A stretch of DNA of 61,543 bases, taken from contig NZ_RCIV01000014.1 of NCBI RefSeq assembly GCF_003666605.1, positions 1-61,543 on the forward strand, given 5' to 3'. The DNA comes from Propionibacterium australiense. GTDB taxonomy: Bacteria; Actinomycetota; Actinomycetes; Propionibacteriales; Propionibacteriaceae. This document shows positions 52,573 to 61,160 of this stretch, piece by piece; within the stretch, counting starts at the first letter, position 1, and each line of letters opens with the position of its first letter. The translations under genes were made by a program, and so were the position numbers. The notes under the pieces were generated by a model. The model worked only from the letters and a program-made list of their open reading frames with translations, was not told the DNA's origin and did not search any database.

Positions 52573-55401
52573 ATGACCATGACCGCACCGGCCGCACCGC
52601 AGACGCCAGGTGGTGCCCCCGACGAGCACCCGTCGGTGCTGAGCCCCGAGCAGGTGCTCGCCCGCATGGGCGCCGACGCCGAGCAGGGTCTCAGCCCGGC
52701 CGAGGCGGCGTCCCGGCTGGAGCGCCACGGCCCCAACGAGCTGACCGGCGCCCCGCCGGTGCCGGCATGGCGCCGTTTCCTCGCCCAGTTCGCCGACCCG
52801 CTCGTGTACCTGCTGCTCGCCGCCGTCGGCATCTCGGTCGCCGCCTGGGTGCTCGAGGACGCCGCCGGCGTGCCCATCGAGGCCGTCGTCATCGTCGCGA
52901 TCCTGCTCGCCAACGCCATCATCGGTTTCGTCCAGGAGAACCGGGCCGACGACGCGGTCGCCGCCCTGTCGACCATGACCGCCGCCACCTCGACGGTGCT
53001 GCGCGGCGGGCGGCTGGACACGATCCCCTCCGCCGAGGTCGTGCCCGGCGACATCCTCGTACTGGCCGAGGGCGACGCGGTCGCCGCCGACGCCCGTCTC
53101 ATCCAGGCCAGCGCGTTGCGCATCCAGGAGTCCTCGCTGACCGGCGAGTCCGAGGCCGTCGACAAGACGCCCGAGGCGCTCGACGCCCCGGCAGGCATCG
53201 GCGACCGCCACGACATGGTGCACAAGGGCACCGACGTGGTCTCCGGGGTCGGGCGGGCCGTCGTCACCGCCACCGGCATGGCCACCGAGGTGGGCCGTAT
53301 CGCCACCCTGCTCGACGAGACGCCCGAGGAGGACACGCCCCTGCAGCGCGAGATCGCGTCGATCTCCAAGGCGCTCGGCCTCGTCGTCATCGCCATCGCG
53401 GTCATCGTCATGGGCGTCATGGTGCTGGTCAACGGCGTGAGCTCGTTCCACGAGCTCGTCGACGTGCTGCTCACGGGCGTCTCACTCGCCGTCGCCGCGG
53501 TCCCCGAGGGCCTGCCGGCGATCCTCACCGTCGTGCTCGCGACCGGCGTCCGGGCGCTCGCCCGCCGCAACGCGGTCATGAAGACGCTCCACTCGGTGGA
53601 GACCCTCGGGTCCTCGTCGGTGATCTGCTCGGACAAGACCGGCACCCTCACCCGCAACGAGATGACCCTGCGCACCGTCGTCGCGGCTGCGGGACGGGCC
53701 GAGCTGACCGGCACCGGCTACGCGCCCGACGGCGAGCTGGTCGTCACCGGCGACCGGGACGCGGTGCGGGCGGTGCTCGTGGGCGGTGCCCTGGCCAATG
53801 ACGCGCAGCTGCACCACGACGGCGGCGAGTGGACGATCCAGGGCGACCCCACCGAGGCGGCCTTCCTCGTCGCCTGCGCCAAGTCCGGTCTCGACGTCGA
53901 GCTGGCCGGCTGGCGGCGCCGCAGCGAGGTGCCGTTCAGTTCCGAGCGCAAGATGATGTCGGTGCTCGTCGAACGCGACGGGCAGCGGCGGGTCTGGTCC
54001 AAGGGCGCCCCCGACGTGCTGCTTGGGCGCTGCACCGACGAGCGCGTCGGCGGGGTGGTCCAGCCGCTCACCGAGACGCGCAGGGCCGAACTGCTCGGCC
54101 TCATCGAGGATCTGTCCGCCAACGGCTACCGCACCCTCGGCGTCGCTGCCCGTCCCGGTGACGGCATCGGCGAGCTGACCGAGGGCGACGAGCAGCGGCT
54201 CGCCTGGATCGGTGTCGTCGGCATCATCGACCCGCCGCGCAAGGAGGCCGCCGAGGCGATCGGGCAGGCCCACCGGGCGGGCATCCGCACCATCATGATC
54301 ACCGGCGACCACCCGGTGACCGCCTCGCGCATCGCCGCCGACCTGGGCATCAGCGGCGACCGCGAGCCGCGGGCCCTCACGGGCGCCCAGCTCGACGAGC
54401 TCGGGCCCGGCCGGCTGCCCGGCGCCGTGCGGGACGTGGACGTCTACGCCCGGGTCGCGCCCGAGCACAAGCTGCGCATCGTGGAGGCCCTGCAGTCCGA
54501 CGGCAGCACGGTGGCGATGACCGGGGACGGCGTCAACGACGCCCCCGCCCTCAAACGCGCCGACATCGGCGTCGCGATGGGCATCACCGGCACCGAGGTG
54601 ACCAAGCAGGCCGGGCGGATGATCCTGGCCGACGACAACTACGCGACGATCGTCGCCGCGGTCCGGCAGGGCCGCGTGATCGTCGACAACATCAAGAAGT
54701 TCCTGCGCTATCTGCTCAGCTCGAACATGGGCGAGGTGTGCACGGTGCTGTTCGGCGTGCTGCTCGCCGGGGCGCTCGGCCTGTCCGACCCGGCGAACCC
54801 CGGCGCCACCTTCGTGCCGCTGCTCGTCACCCAGATCCTGTGGATCAACCTCGTGACCGACTCGACGCCGGCCCTGGCCATGGGCGTCGACCCCGAGATC
54901 GACGACGTGATGGCCAGGCCCCCGCGCCGGCAAACCGACCGCATCCTCGACCGGGCCATGTGGATCAGGATCATCGCCGTCGGCGCCGTCATGGGCCTGG
55001 TGACCCTCGCCGTGTACGACTTCGCGCTGCCCGGCGGCCTGTTCACCGGCATGCTGTCCGGCGTGCCCGCCGGCGAGCAGTTCGCCGTGGCCCGCACGAT
55101 GGCGTTCAGCACCCTCGTGTTCGCCCAGCTGTTCAACGCGCTCAACTCGCGTTCGGCCGACGGCTCGGCCTTCCACCGGCTGTTCAGCAACCGCTGGCTG
55201 TGGGCCTCGCTCGGCCTGGGCGTCGTCCTGCAGGTCGCCGTCGTCGAGATCGGCTTCCTGCAGTCGGCCTTCGGCACCACCTCGCTCGACCTGGCCCACT
55301 GGGGCGTCGTCGTGGCGGCGTCGAGCCTCATCCTCGTCTACGAGGAGATCGTCAAGGCCGTCCACCGGGCCATCGCCCGGGCTCGCGGGAAGAGGCGGTG
55401 A
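52573..55401 (+). CDS. P2-type cation-transporting ATPase
   Basis: A 942-residue P-type ATPase of the calcium/sodium-type P2 group. Signatures in order: an N-terminal cation-ATPase region (AASRLERHGPNELTGAPPVP), LTGES (actuator domain), VAAVPEGLPAILTVVLATG in the ion path, the phosphorylated Asp in SDKTGTLTRNEM, and TGDGVNDAPALKRADIG. About ten helices are expected; the last six follow residue 700. The ATG at 52573 has AGGAG upstream. The ion (Ca2+, Mn2+, Na+) cannot be set from the sequence. Confidence 0.92.
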   Translation: MTMTAPAAPQTPGGAPDEHPSVLSPEQVLARMGADAEQGLSPAEAASRLERHGPNELTGAPPVPAWRRFLAQFADPLVYLLLAAVGISVAAWVLEDAAGVPIEAVVIVAILLANAIIGFVQENRADDAVAALSTMTAATSTVLRGGRLDTIPSAEVVPGDILVLAEGDAVAADARLIQASALRIQESSLTGESEAVDKTPEALDAPAGIGDRHDMVHKGTDVVSGVGRAVVTATGMATEVGRIATLLDETPEEDTPLQREIASISKALGLVVIAIAVIVMGVMVLVNGVSSFHELVDVLLTGVSLAVAAVPEGLPAILTVVLATGVRALARRNAVMKTLHSVETLGSSSVICSDKTGTLTRNEMTLRTVVAAAGRAELTGTGYAPDGELVVTGDRDAVRAVLVGGALANDAQLHHDGGEWTIQGDPTEAAFLVACAKSGLDVELAGWRRRSEVPFSSERKMMSVLVERDGQRRVWSKGAPDVLLGRCTDERVGGVVQPLTETRRAELLGLIEDLSANGYRTLGVAARPGDGIGELTEGDEQRLAWIGVVGIIDPPRKEAAEAIGQAHRAGIRTIMITGDHPVTASRIAADLGISGDREPRALTGAQLDELGPGRLPGAVRDVDVYARVAPEHKLRIVEALQSDGSTVAMTGDGVNDAPALKRADIGVAMGITGTEVTKQAGRMILADDNYATIVAAVRQGRVIVDNIKKFLRYLLSSNMGEVCTVLFGVLLAGALGLSDPANPGATFVPLLVTQILWINLVTDSTPALAMGVDPEIDDVMARPPRRQTDRILDRAMWIRIIAVGAVMGLVTLAVYDFALPGGLFTGMLSGVPAGEQFAVARTMAFSTLVFAQLFNALNSRSADGSAFHRLFSNRWLWASLGLGVVLQVAVVEIGFLQSAFGTTSLDLAHWGVVVAASSLILVYEEIVKAVHRAIARARGKRR

Positions 55402-55634
55402 CGCCCGCAGCGGTGCCGGCGCCCGGCGTCGCGCCGCCCATGAGGCGCGTGGATCTGACCGGTGGTGTGGCCGTTCCCCTGACGGGTGGGGCCCCGGTGG
55501 CGTAGATTGCGGTCCGAGGGCGACCAGCCACCACCTCCTCAAGGACGGGGTTCTGCCGATCATGACAGCGCACATCACCAAGGCGGACCGGGGCGGATGC
55601 GTCATGCCCGGCGGCTCCGTGTCGCCGAGGGGCG

Positions 55635-56435
55635 ATGGGCCCTGCCATGCCTGATCGCTCTCGCGGCGTGGCGTCCCGGCGGGTGTCCGTCATTCGCTGG
55701 GAGCTGCGCACCCGTCGTCCCTATCCGGCTTGGGCGGGTATTCTCGCCACCGACCGGCTGCGCCATCTCGTGGTCTCCGGGCTCGACGAGTCCACCGACC
55801 CGGAGGATTTCCTGCTCACCGGGCACGGCGCCGGGCCGCTGACGGAGCATCGTTTCGGATATCACGCGCACGCCCACTGGCTGTGGATCGAGGACGACGA
55901 GCACCACGTCGTGGGGCTGGCGCTGTGGTGCAGGCCAGGGCTCGCCGCACCGCAGCGGGACCGGGTGCTCAGCGTCAGACGCCTGAGCCGTCCGGATTTC
56001 AATGACGCGGGTTTTCGGCCCGGCGATCTGAGCATCAGCGGTGTCGGTTCGGCCGCCGACGCCCTGCCGGAGCTCGGGAGCGGGCTTGTGAGCACGGCAT
56101 GGGCGTCGGCTGTCCCCTATCTGCTGACGCTGCACACGAAACGGTCCCGCCAGTGGGAGGATGTTGTCGCCCAGGACGTGCAGCGGTACCTGGATCACTA
56201 CTACGGGGTGGGTGCTGTGAGGCTCATCACTCTTCAGTTCGGCAGGGCGGCGTCGAATTACCGGACGAGTCGGTGGGATCCGGCGGATTCCCCCTCCGAG
56301 GCGGTCTGGATCGAGCGCATGGAGGTGGACGTCCCCCTGACCGGGCCGGTCTGTCTCGGCCGCCACAGCCACTTCGGTTTCGGTCGTTTCGTGCCGCTGG
56401 CCGATGGACTCGTCACCGATCCGAGCCTGCCATGA
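55635..56435 (+). pseudogene. csb2: csb2 (Cas5-Cas6 fusion of type I-G) lacking its N-terminal half
   Basis: The 266-residue frame matches only the C-terminal half of Csb2 (GSU0054 family), the combined Cas5/Cas6 protein of type I-G/I-U systems. It has the conserved HAHAHWLWIEDDEHHVVGLA block and the Gly-rich end TGPVCLGRHSHFGFGRFVP. About the first ten residues look unrelated. The 233 bp before it, after the P-type ATPase, show no cas sequence, so cas3, csx17, csb1 and the N-terminal half of csb2 have been deleted. The retained half is the RNA-processing, Cas6-like part. Its stop overlaps cas4-cas1 (ATGA). Confidence 0.78.
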
Positions 56436-58083
56436 GCGAGTACGCGGCCCAGCCCCAGCTCCTCCCGGCGAGGATGCTGAACGAATTCGTCTACTGTCCG
56501 CGGCTGTTCTACTTCGAGTGGGTGGATCAGCGTCGGGAGTCGAACGACGACATGATCGAGGGCAGAATCGCCCATCGGCCGGTGGACTCCCGCGGAGGCC
56601 GCATGCCCGAAGAAGGCGGGGAATCGGGTCCGCGAACCACGTACTCCGTGGCGCTCAGTGATGAGACATGGGGCTGTCCGCGGTCGTCGACCGGGTGGAC
56701 CATCGTGAGGGTGTCAGCGTCCCGGTCGATCACAAGAAGGGGCGCCCGCAGGCCGATGGCCAGCCGTGGGCTGCAGACCGCGCTCAGGTGCTCGTCTACG
56801 CGGCACTGCTCGACGCAGCCGGGTACACGGTCGATCATGCCGAACTCTTCTATGCCGAAGACCATGTGACGGTTCTGGTTGCCTGGGATGACGATGCCGC
56901 GACCGAGCTGCGTGGGCTGGTCGCAGCGGCTCGTGAACTTGCGGAGTCACCGGTTCCTCCGCCCCCGCCCATTGACAGTCCACGCTGCCCCCGCTGCTCG
57001 TTGGCTGGGCTGTGCCTTCCCGATGAGACGAATGCGCTGACGGAACGGCAGGCGGCGAACAAGAAGAGGGTTCTTCCCCGCAACCCTGATGAGAGGCCCC
57101 TGTATGTGACCGAGCAGGGGGCATATGTCTCGTCCAGGAGCGGCCGCATCGTCGTCACCAAGGATGGTGAGGAGCTGGTGGGCCTGCGTCTTCTCGACAT
57201 CTCTCAGCTCTGCGTGTTCGGCGGCGTCCAGATCAGCACGCAGGCCATCACTCGAATCCTGTCAACCGGGGCCCCGGTGCTGTGGATGAGCTACGGGGGA
57301 TGGCTCAACGGGTGGGCGCAGGGGAGTCCCAGCAAACACGTTCAGCTCCTGAGGCGGCAGGTGCTGTCACCCGATGGCACGGCGATAGCCCGTCAGATCA
57401 TCTCGGGGAAGATACGTAACCAGCGAACGATGCTGCGGCGCAATGCGAAGTCAACGATCGAACCTGGAGTGCTGGGCAGTCTGCGTGAACTGGCCGGGTC
57501 AGCCGCTGCCGCTGACAGTTCATCGTCACTGCTCGGCTATGAGGGGACTGCAGCAAGGCTCTATTTCGAGAACTTCACCCAGATGCTCAGTTCCCAAGTA
57601 GAGCTAGGTCAGGAGTTCGATACCAACGGCCGGACGCGCAGGCCGCCCAAGGACCCGATCAATGCTCTGCTGGGGCTGTGCTACTCCCTGCTCGTCAAGG
57701 ATCTCGTCGCTGTCTGCCTTGGGGTGGGGCTCGACCCCTACATTGGGGTGTTCCATGCGTCGCGTTACGGACGCCCGGCGCTGGCGCTCGATCTCACGGA
57801 GGAGTTCCGCCCCTTGGTGGCCGACTCCGTGGTACTGAACGTGATGAACAACGGCGAGATCGGCTCGGAGGACTTCATGCGCCGGGGCATCGGCTGCCAG
57901 CTGACGAAACAGGGACGCAAGAAACTCATCGGCGCCTATGAGCGAAGACTCGAGACGGAGGTCACGCATCCGGTCTTCGGCTACAGGATCAGTTACCGCA
58001 GGTGCCTTGAGGTTCAGACCCGTCTGCTGGCCGCGGTGCTGATCGGAGAGATCCCTGAGTACAAGCCCTTCGTGACGAGGTGA
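56432..58083 (+). pseudogene. cas4-cas1: cas4-cas1 fusion with a one-base frameshift
   Basis: Cas4 nuclease fused to Cas1 integrase, as in type I-G systems, about 550 residues if intact. Cas4: Cys22 in FVYCPRLFYFEW, acidic DRVDH, the VDHKKG nuclease motif, and CPRCSLAGLC completing the Fe-S ligands. Cas1: catalytic Glu in LLGYEGTAARLYFENF, then GVFHASRYGRPALALDL and TEEFRP. The frame breaks after SDETW in a run of four G (56670-56673); a fifth G would give WGLSAVVDRVDH and restore the whole protein. As written, only an 80-residue Cas4 start plus a later frame (from ATG 56668) could be made. Confidence 0.9.
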
Positions 58084-58088
58084 GGAGC

Positions 58089-58373
58089 ATGGCGAGACGC
58101 CGCTATCTGATCGCCTATGACATAGCGAATCCGAAGAGGTTGAGGGCCGTCGTCAAGCTGATGGAGGACTTCGGCACTCGCTTGCAGTACTCGGTGTTCC
58201 TGTGCGATCTCAGGCGTGCTGAGCTCGCGGTCTGGCGTACGGCCTTGACGGACGTTGTCGAGTTGAAGGAGGACTCGGTGGTTGTCATAGACTTGGGGGC
58301 AGTGGGTGCGACCCCGATCGAGGTCATCGGTCTGGCGAGGAACCTTCCCAGCCAAGGAGCTGTCGTCGTGTGA
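58089..58373 (+). CDS. cas2: CRISPR-associated endoribonuclease-fold protein Cas2
   Basis: A 94-residue Cas2, the structural partner of Cas1 in spacer integration. The N-terminal strand MARRRYLIAYDIANPKRL holds the conserved Asp, followed by GTRLQYSVFLCDLRRAEL. I use the ATG at 58089, right after GAGGAG; GTG at 58080, which overlaps the cas1 stop, would add three residues and give better spacing. It is intact, unlike cas4-cas1 and csb2. The CRISPR leader begins directly after it. Confidence 0.95.
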   Translation: MARRRYLIAYDIANPKRLRAVVKLMEDFGTRLQYSVFLCDLRRAELAVWRTALTDVVELKEDSVVVIDLGAVGATPIEVIGLARNLPSQGAVVV

Positions 58374-58545
58374 GGCCTGCGAGAGATCCTGCCCCGCCGG
58401 TGCCCCGCGAGACCGCTCGCAGCCTTGCCAGAGGCCTGTTAGCGTTGACAAGACCATAGCGATGACCTACGATCTAGGAGTGCTGGTGGGGCCGCTCGCA
58501 ATCGGGTTCGTTTCCCCTTGTCAGATGTCACAAAATCTGATAGCC
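58374..58545 (+). promoter_or_regulatory. CRISPR leader with promoter
   Basis: TTGACA (58445-58450) and TACGAT (58468-58473) are 17 bp apart, a near-ideal sigma-70-type promoter reading into the array. Just before the first repeat, TTTCCCC-TTG-TCAGATG (58511-58527) echoes parts of the repeat, and TCAGAT/ATCTGA (58521-58526/58535-58540) form an inverted repeat. These may be a decayed repeat or an anchoring site for integration. Confidence 0.7.
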
Positions 58546-59961
58546 ATTTCCCCATCTATTCAGATGGGGCTCCATTGAGACGATTTCAATGGGAATGAAT
58601 CAGCGGTTTTCGTACAGATTTCCCCATCTATTCAGATGGGGCTCCATTGAGACTCGACTCTTGGACGACATCTCCCGCCTCCGCTTGTCATTTCCCCATC
58701 TATTCAGATGGGGCTCCATTGAGACTCGGAGCCGGTGCGCCACTCGCGCGGCACGACAAATTTCCCCATCTATTCAGATGGGGCTCCATTGAGACTTACT
58801 CGGCCTGCTTGTAGCGCTCCCGCCAGTAGCTGATTTCCCCATCTATTCAGATGGGGCTCCATTGAGACTTACTCGGCCTGCTTGTAGCGCTCCCGCCAGT
58901 AGCTGATTTCCCCATCTATTCAGATGGGGCTCCATTGAGACCCGATTATTTTCAACTGTTTCGTCCTCGGGATGGTCTATTTCCCCATCTATTCAGATGG
59001 GGCTCCATTGAGACTCCAGGGCCGGCCGAGGGAGCAGGGGGTGTAACGGCATTTCCCCATCTATTCAGATAGGGCTCCATTGAGACCGAACGGGCCCGTA
59101 GGCAGCCCCAGCTGAGAGCAGTAATTTCCCCATCTATTCAGATGGGGCTCCATTGAGACTCCACCTACCAAGAACCCGACGAGCGCTGCAGCCGCATTTC
59201 CCCATCTATTCAGATGGGGCTCCATTGAGACGTCAGCATGTTGTGACTGATCATCGCAGTGACCTGCACATTTCCCCATCTATTCAGATGGGGCTCCATT
59301 GAGACCATAATCGCCCTTTGCTGCCCACTGGGCATATTCGCGGATTTCCCCATCTATTCAGATGGGGCTCCATTGAGACCCGAGTATCCTCTTCTGCTGA
59401 GGGCAACTGGTGCACCATTTCCCCATCTATTCAGATGGGGCTCCATTGAGACATCTGGAGGCCGGTCGAGGTCCAGGCCCTGCACCTGATTTCCCCATCT
59501 ATTCAGATGGGGCTCCATTGAGACAAGAAGCGCGCCGCGTCCATAACCGCGACAACCGCCATTTCCCCATCTATTCAGATGGGGCTCCATTGAGACAACA
59601 GGCGGATCAACGCCTTGCCCTCGTCAATCTTATTTCCCCATCTATTCAGATGGGGCTCCATTGAGACAACAGGCGGATCAACGCCTTGCCCTCGTCAATC
59701 TTATTTCCCCATCTATTCAGATGGGGCTCCATTGAGACAAGAGGCGGATCAACGCCTTGCCCTCGTCATTCTTATTTCCCCATCTATTCAGATGGGGCTC
59801 CATTGAGACCCGTGTTCATCCCGACAACCTGCTTGACACCGGGGGATTTCCCCATCTATTCAGATGGGGCTCCATTGAGACCCGTGTTCATCCCGACAAC
59901 CTGCTTGACACCGGGGGATTTCCCCATCTATTCAGATGGGGCTCCATTGAGACCATTCCGG

Positions 59962-60857
59962 GAGAGTTATTCAAAACCCTTGATTTGAGAGGGATCTTGG
60001 AATCTGTTCTGCTGGTATAGGCGTGTCTGAATGAACGGAGAGGGCCTGCCTGAGGTAATTGGATTACCGAATACGTCAATTACTCTCGGAGCAGGTCCAC
60101 GCGTGTACCCTGCAACAGGTTTACCGGCTGAAGCAGTCACAGTCCTCTACCAGACTCTTGCCCACAATTACCCCCGCACCTCGCAGACCACTGGGTGGCC
60201 ACCAGCACTGAGTCCAGCAGAAGAAATCAGGGCCACACTCGTCTACCTGCGGCGCAACCGGGCCCACGGGCGAAATTGGCCTAGTCATTCGGGGTCAGCC
60301 AGTCCTCGATCTGCCGGGCCATCAGCCGGTGGACTGCTCGTATCGTCGAGGTCCTCGCTGACCTCGTGCCCACGGAGAGGACTTGGACCATGCCCAGACA
60401 CTGATCGTGGACGGCACCCTCGTGCCCTGCTGGGACTGCAAACACACCCAGGGCCCGTACTCGGGCAAGCACCACACCCCCGGACTGAACCTCCATATCG
60501 CCAGCACCCTGACTGGAAAACTCATATGGGTCGGATCGACCCACGACACAAAGGCTCTACAACTGATCGGTTTTCTTGACATTTTCCCGGACACTCCGCC
60601 ATTGGGTGACAAGGGCTACATCGGGCTGGGTATGACAACCCCGATACGCGAACAACCAAGGGGCGGGCTCACAGGCTGGCAGAAAGAATACAGCAAAACC
60701 ATCAATTCGCTACGCGCCCCGGTCGAACGAGCAATCGCCCAAGTGAAGACCTGGCGGACACTCCACACCGGCTACCGCAGACCCCTACACACCTTCCCGC
60801 AAACCATCACAGCAGCCACAGCACTAGAATTCTGCAAAACAGTTTTGAATAACCCTC
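59962..60857 (+). mobile_element. IS5-family element inserted in a CRISPR spacer
   Basis: The termini GAGAGTTATTCAAAAC (59962-59977) and the inverted GAGGGTTATTCAAAAC (60857-60842) are 16-bp inverted repeats with one mismatch, giving an element of 896 bp. CGG flanks both sides (59959-59961 and 60858-60860), a candidate 3-bp target duplication. Removing the IS and one CGG rejoins 8 + 27 bp to a 35-bp spacer, the normal size, which confirms the boundaries. Confidence 0.85.
60031..60857 (+). pseudogene. Decayed IS5-family DDE transposase
   Basis: The N-terminal part (VYPATGLPAEAVTVLYQTLA, then SPAEEIRATLVYLRRNRA) and the catalytic part (LIVDGTLVPCWDCKH; LGDKGYIGLGM; LRAPVERAIAQVKTWRTL, giving Asp-Asp-Glu) are in different frames. 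Between them a helix-turn-helix stretch (GVSQSSICRAISRWTARIVE) needs shifts near 60265, 60291 and 60375 to be read. At least three frameshifts mean the element cannot move by itself. The catalytic frame runs through the right terminus into the next repeat. Confidence 0.8.
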
Positions 60858-61160
60858 CGGGTGCGGTGACCAGGGCGGCCACGTCGAATTTCCCCATCTA
60901 TTCAGATGGGGCTCCATTGAGACCATGATCACATCGGACAACCAGCGGACGGAATCCGTGGCCTATTTCCCCATCTATTCAGATGGGGCTCCATTGAGAC
61001 TAGCCGATTTCGCGGAAATAGTAATGCTGGACGATGCATTTCCCCATCTATTCAGATGGGGCTCCATTGAGACTACTGCGGCGCCACACGGAACAGCGAC
61101 AGCTGACTGAGATTTCCCCATCTATTCAGATGGGGCTCCATTGAGACACGGGTCGAACCC

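Larger units (their letters stand above)
58546..61147 (+). CRISPR. CRISPR array, 24 repeats of 36 bp, interrupted by an IS
   Basis: Each repeat contains the perfect stem CCCCATCT-ATTC-AGATGGGG and ends CTCCATTGAGAC. Twenty repeats lie before the IS (58546-59953) and four after it (60888-61147). All are identical except the eighth, with G to A at 59071. Spacers are 34-38 bp, with one of 41 (60924-60964). Spacers 4 and 5 are identical, as are 15 and 16, and 18 and 19; spacer 17 differs from 16 at two bases. Spacer 20 is split by the IS. The leader is on the cas2 side. The last repeat is followed by at most 13 bp before the IS1634-type terminus. Confidence 0.98.

Noticed and set aside
58589-60079. 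Short open frames rich in a repeated FPHLFRWGS or FPIYSDGAPLR segment
   Set aside because: These are translations of the CRISPR repeat and its spacers, not proteins.
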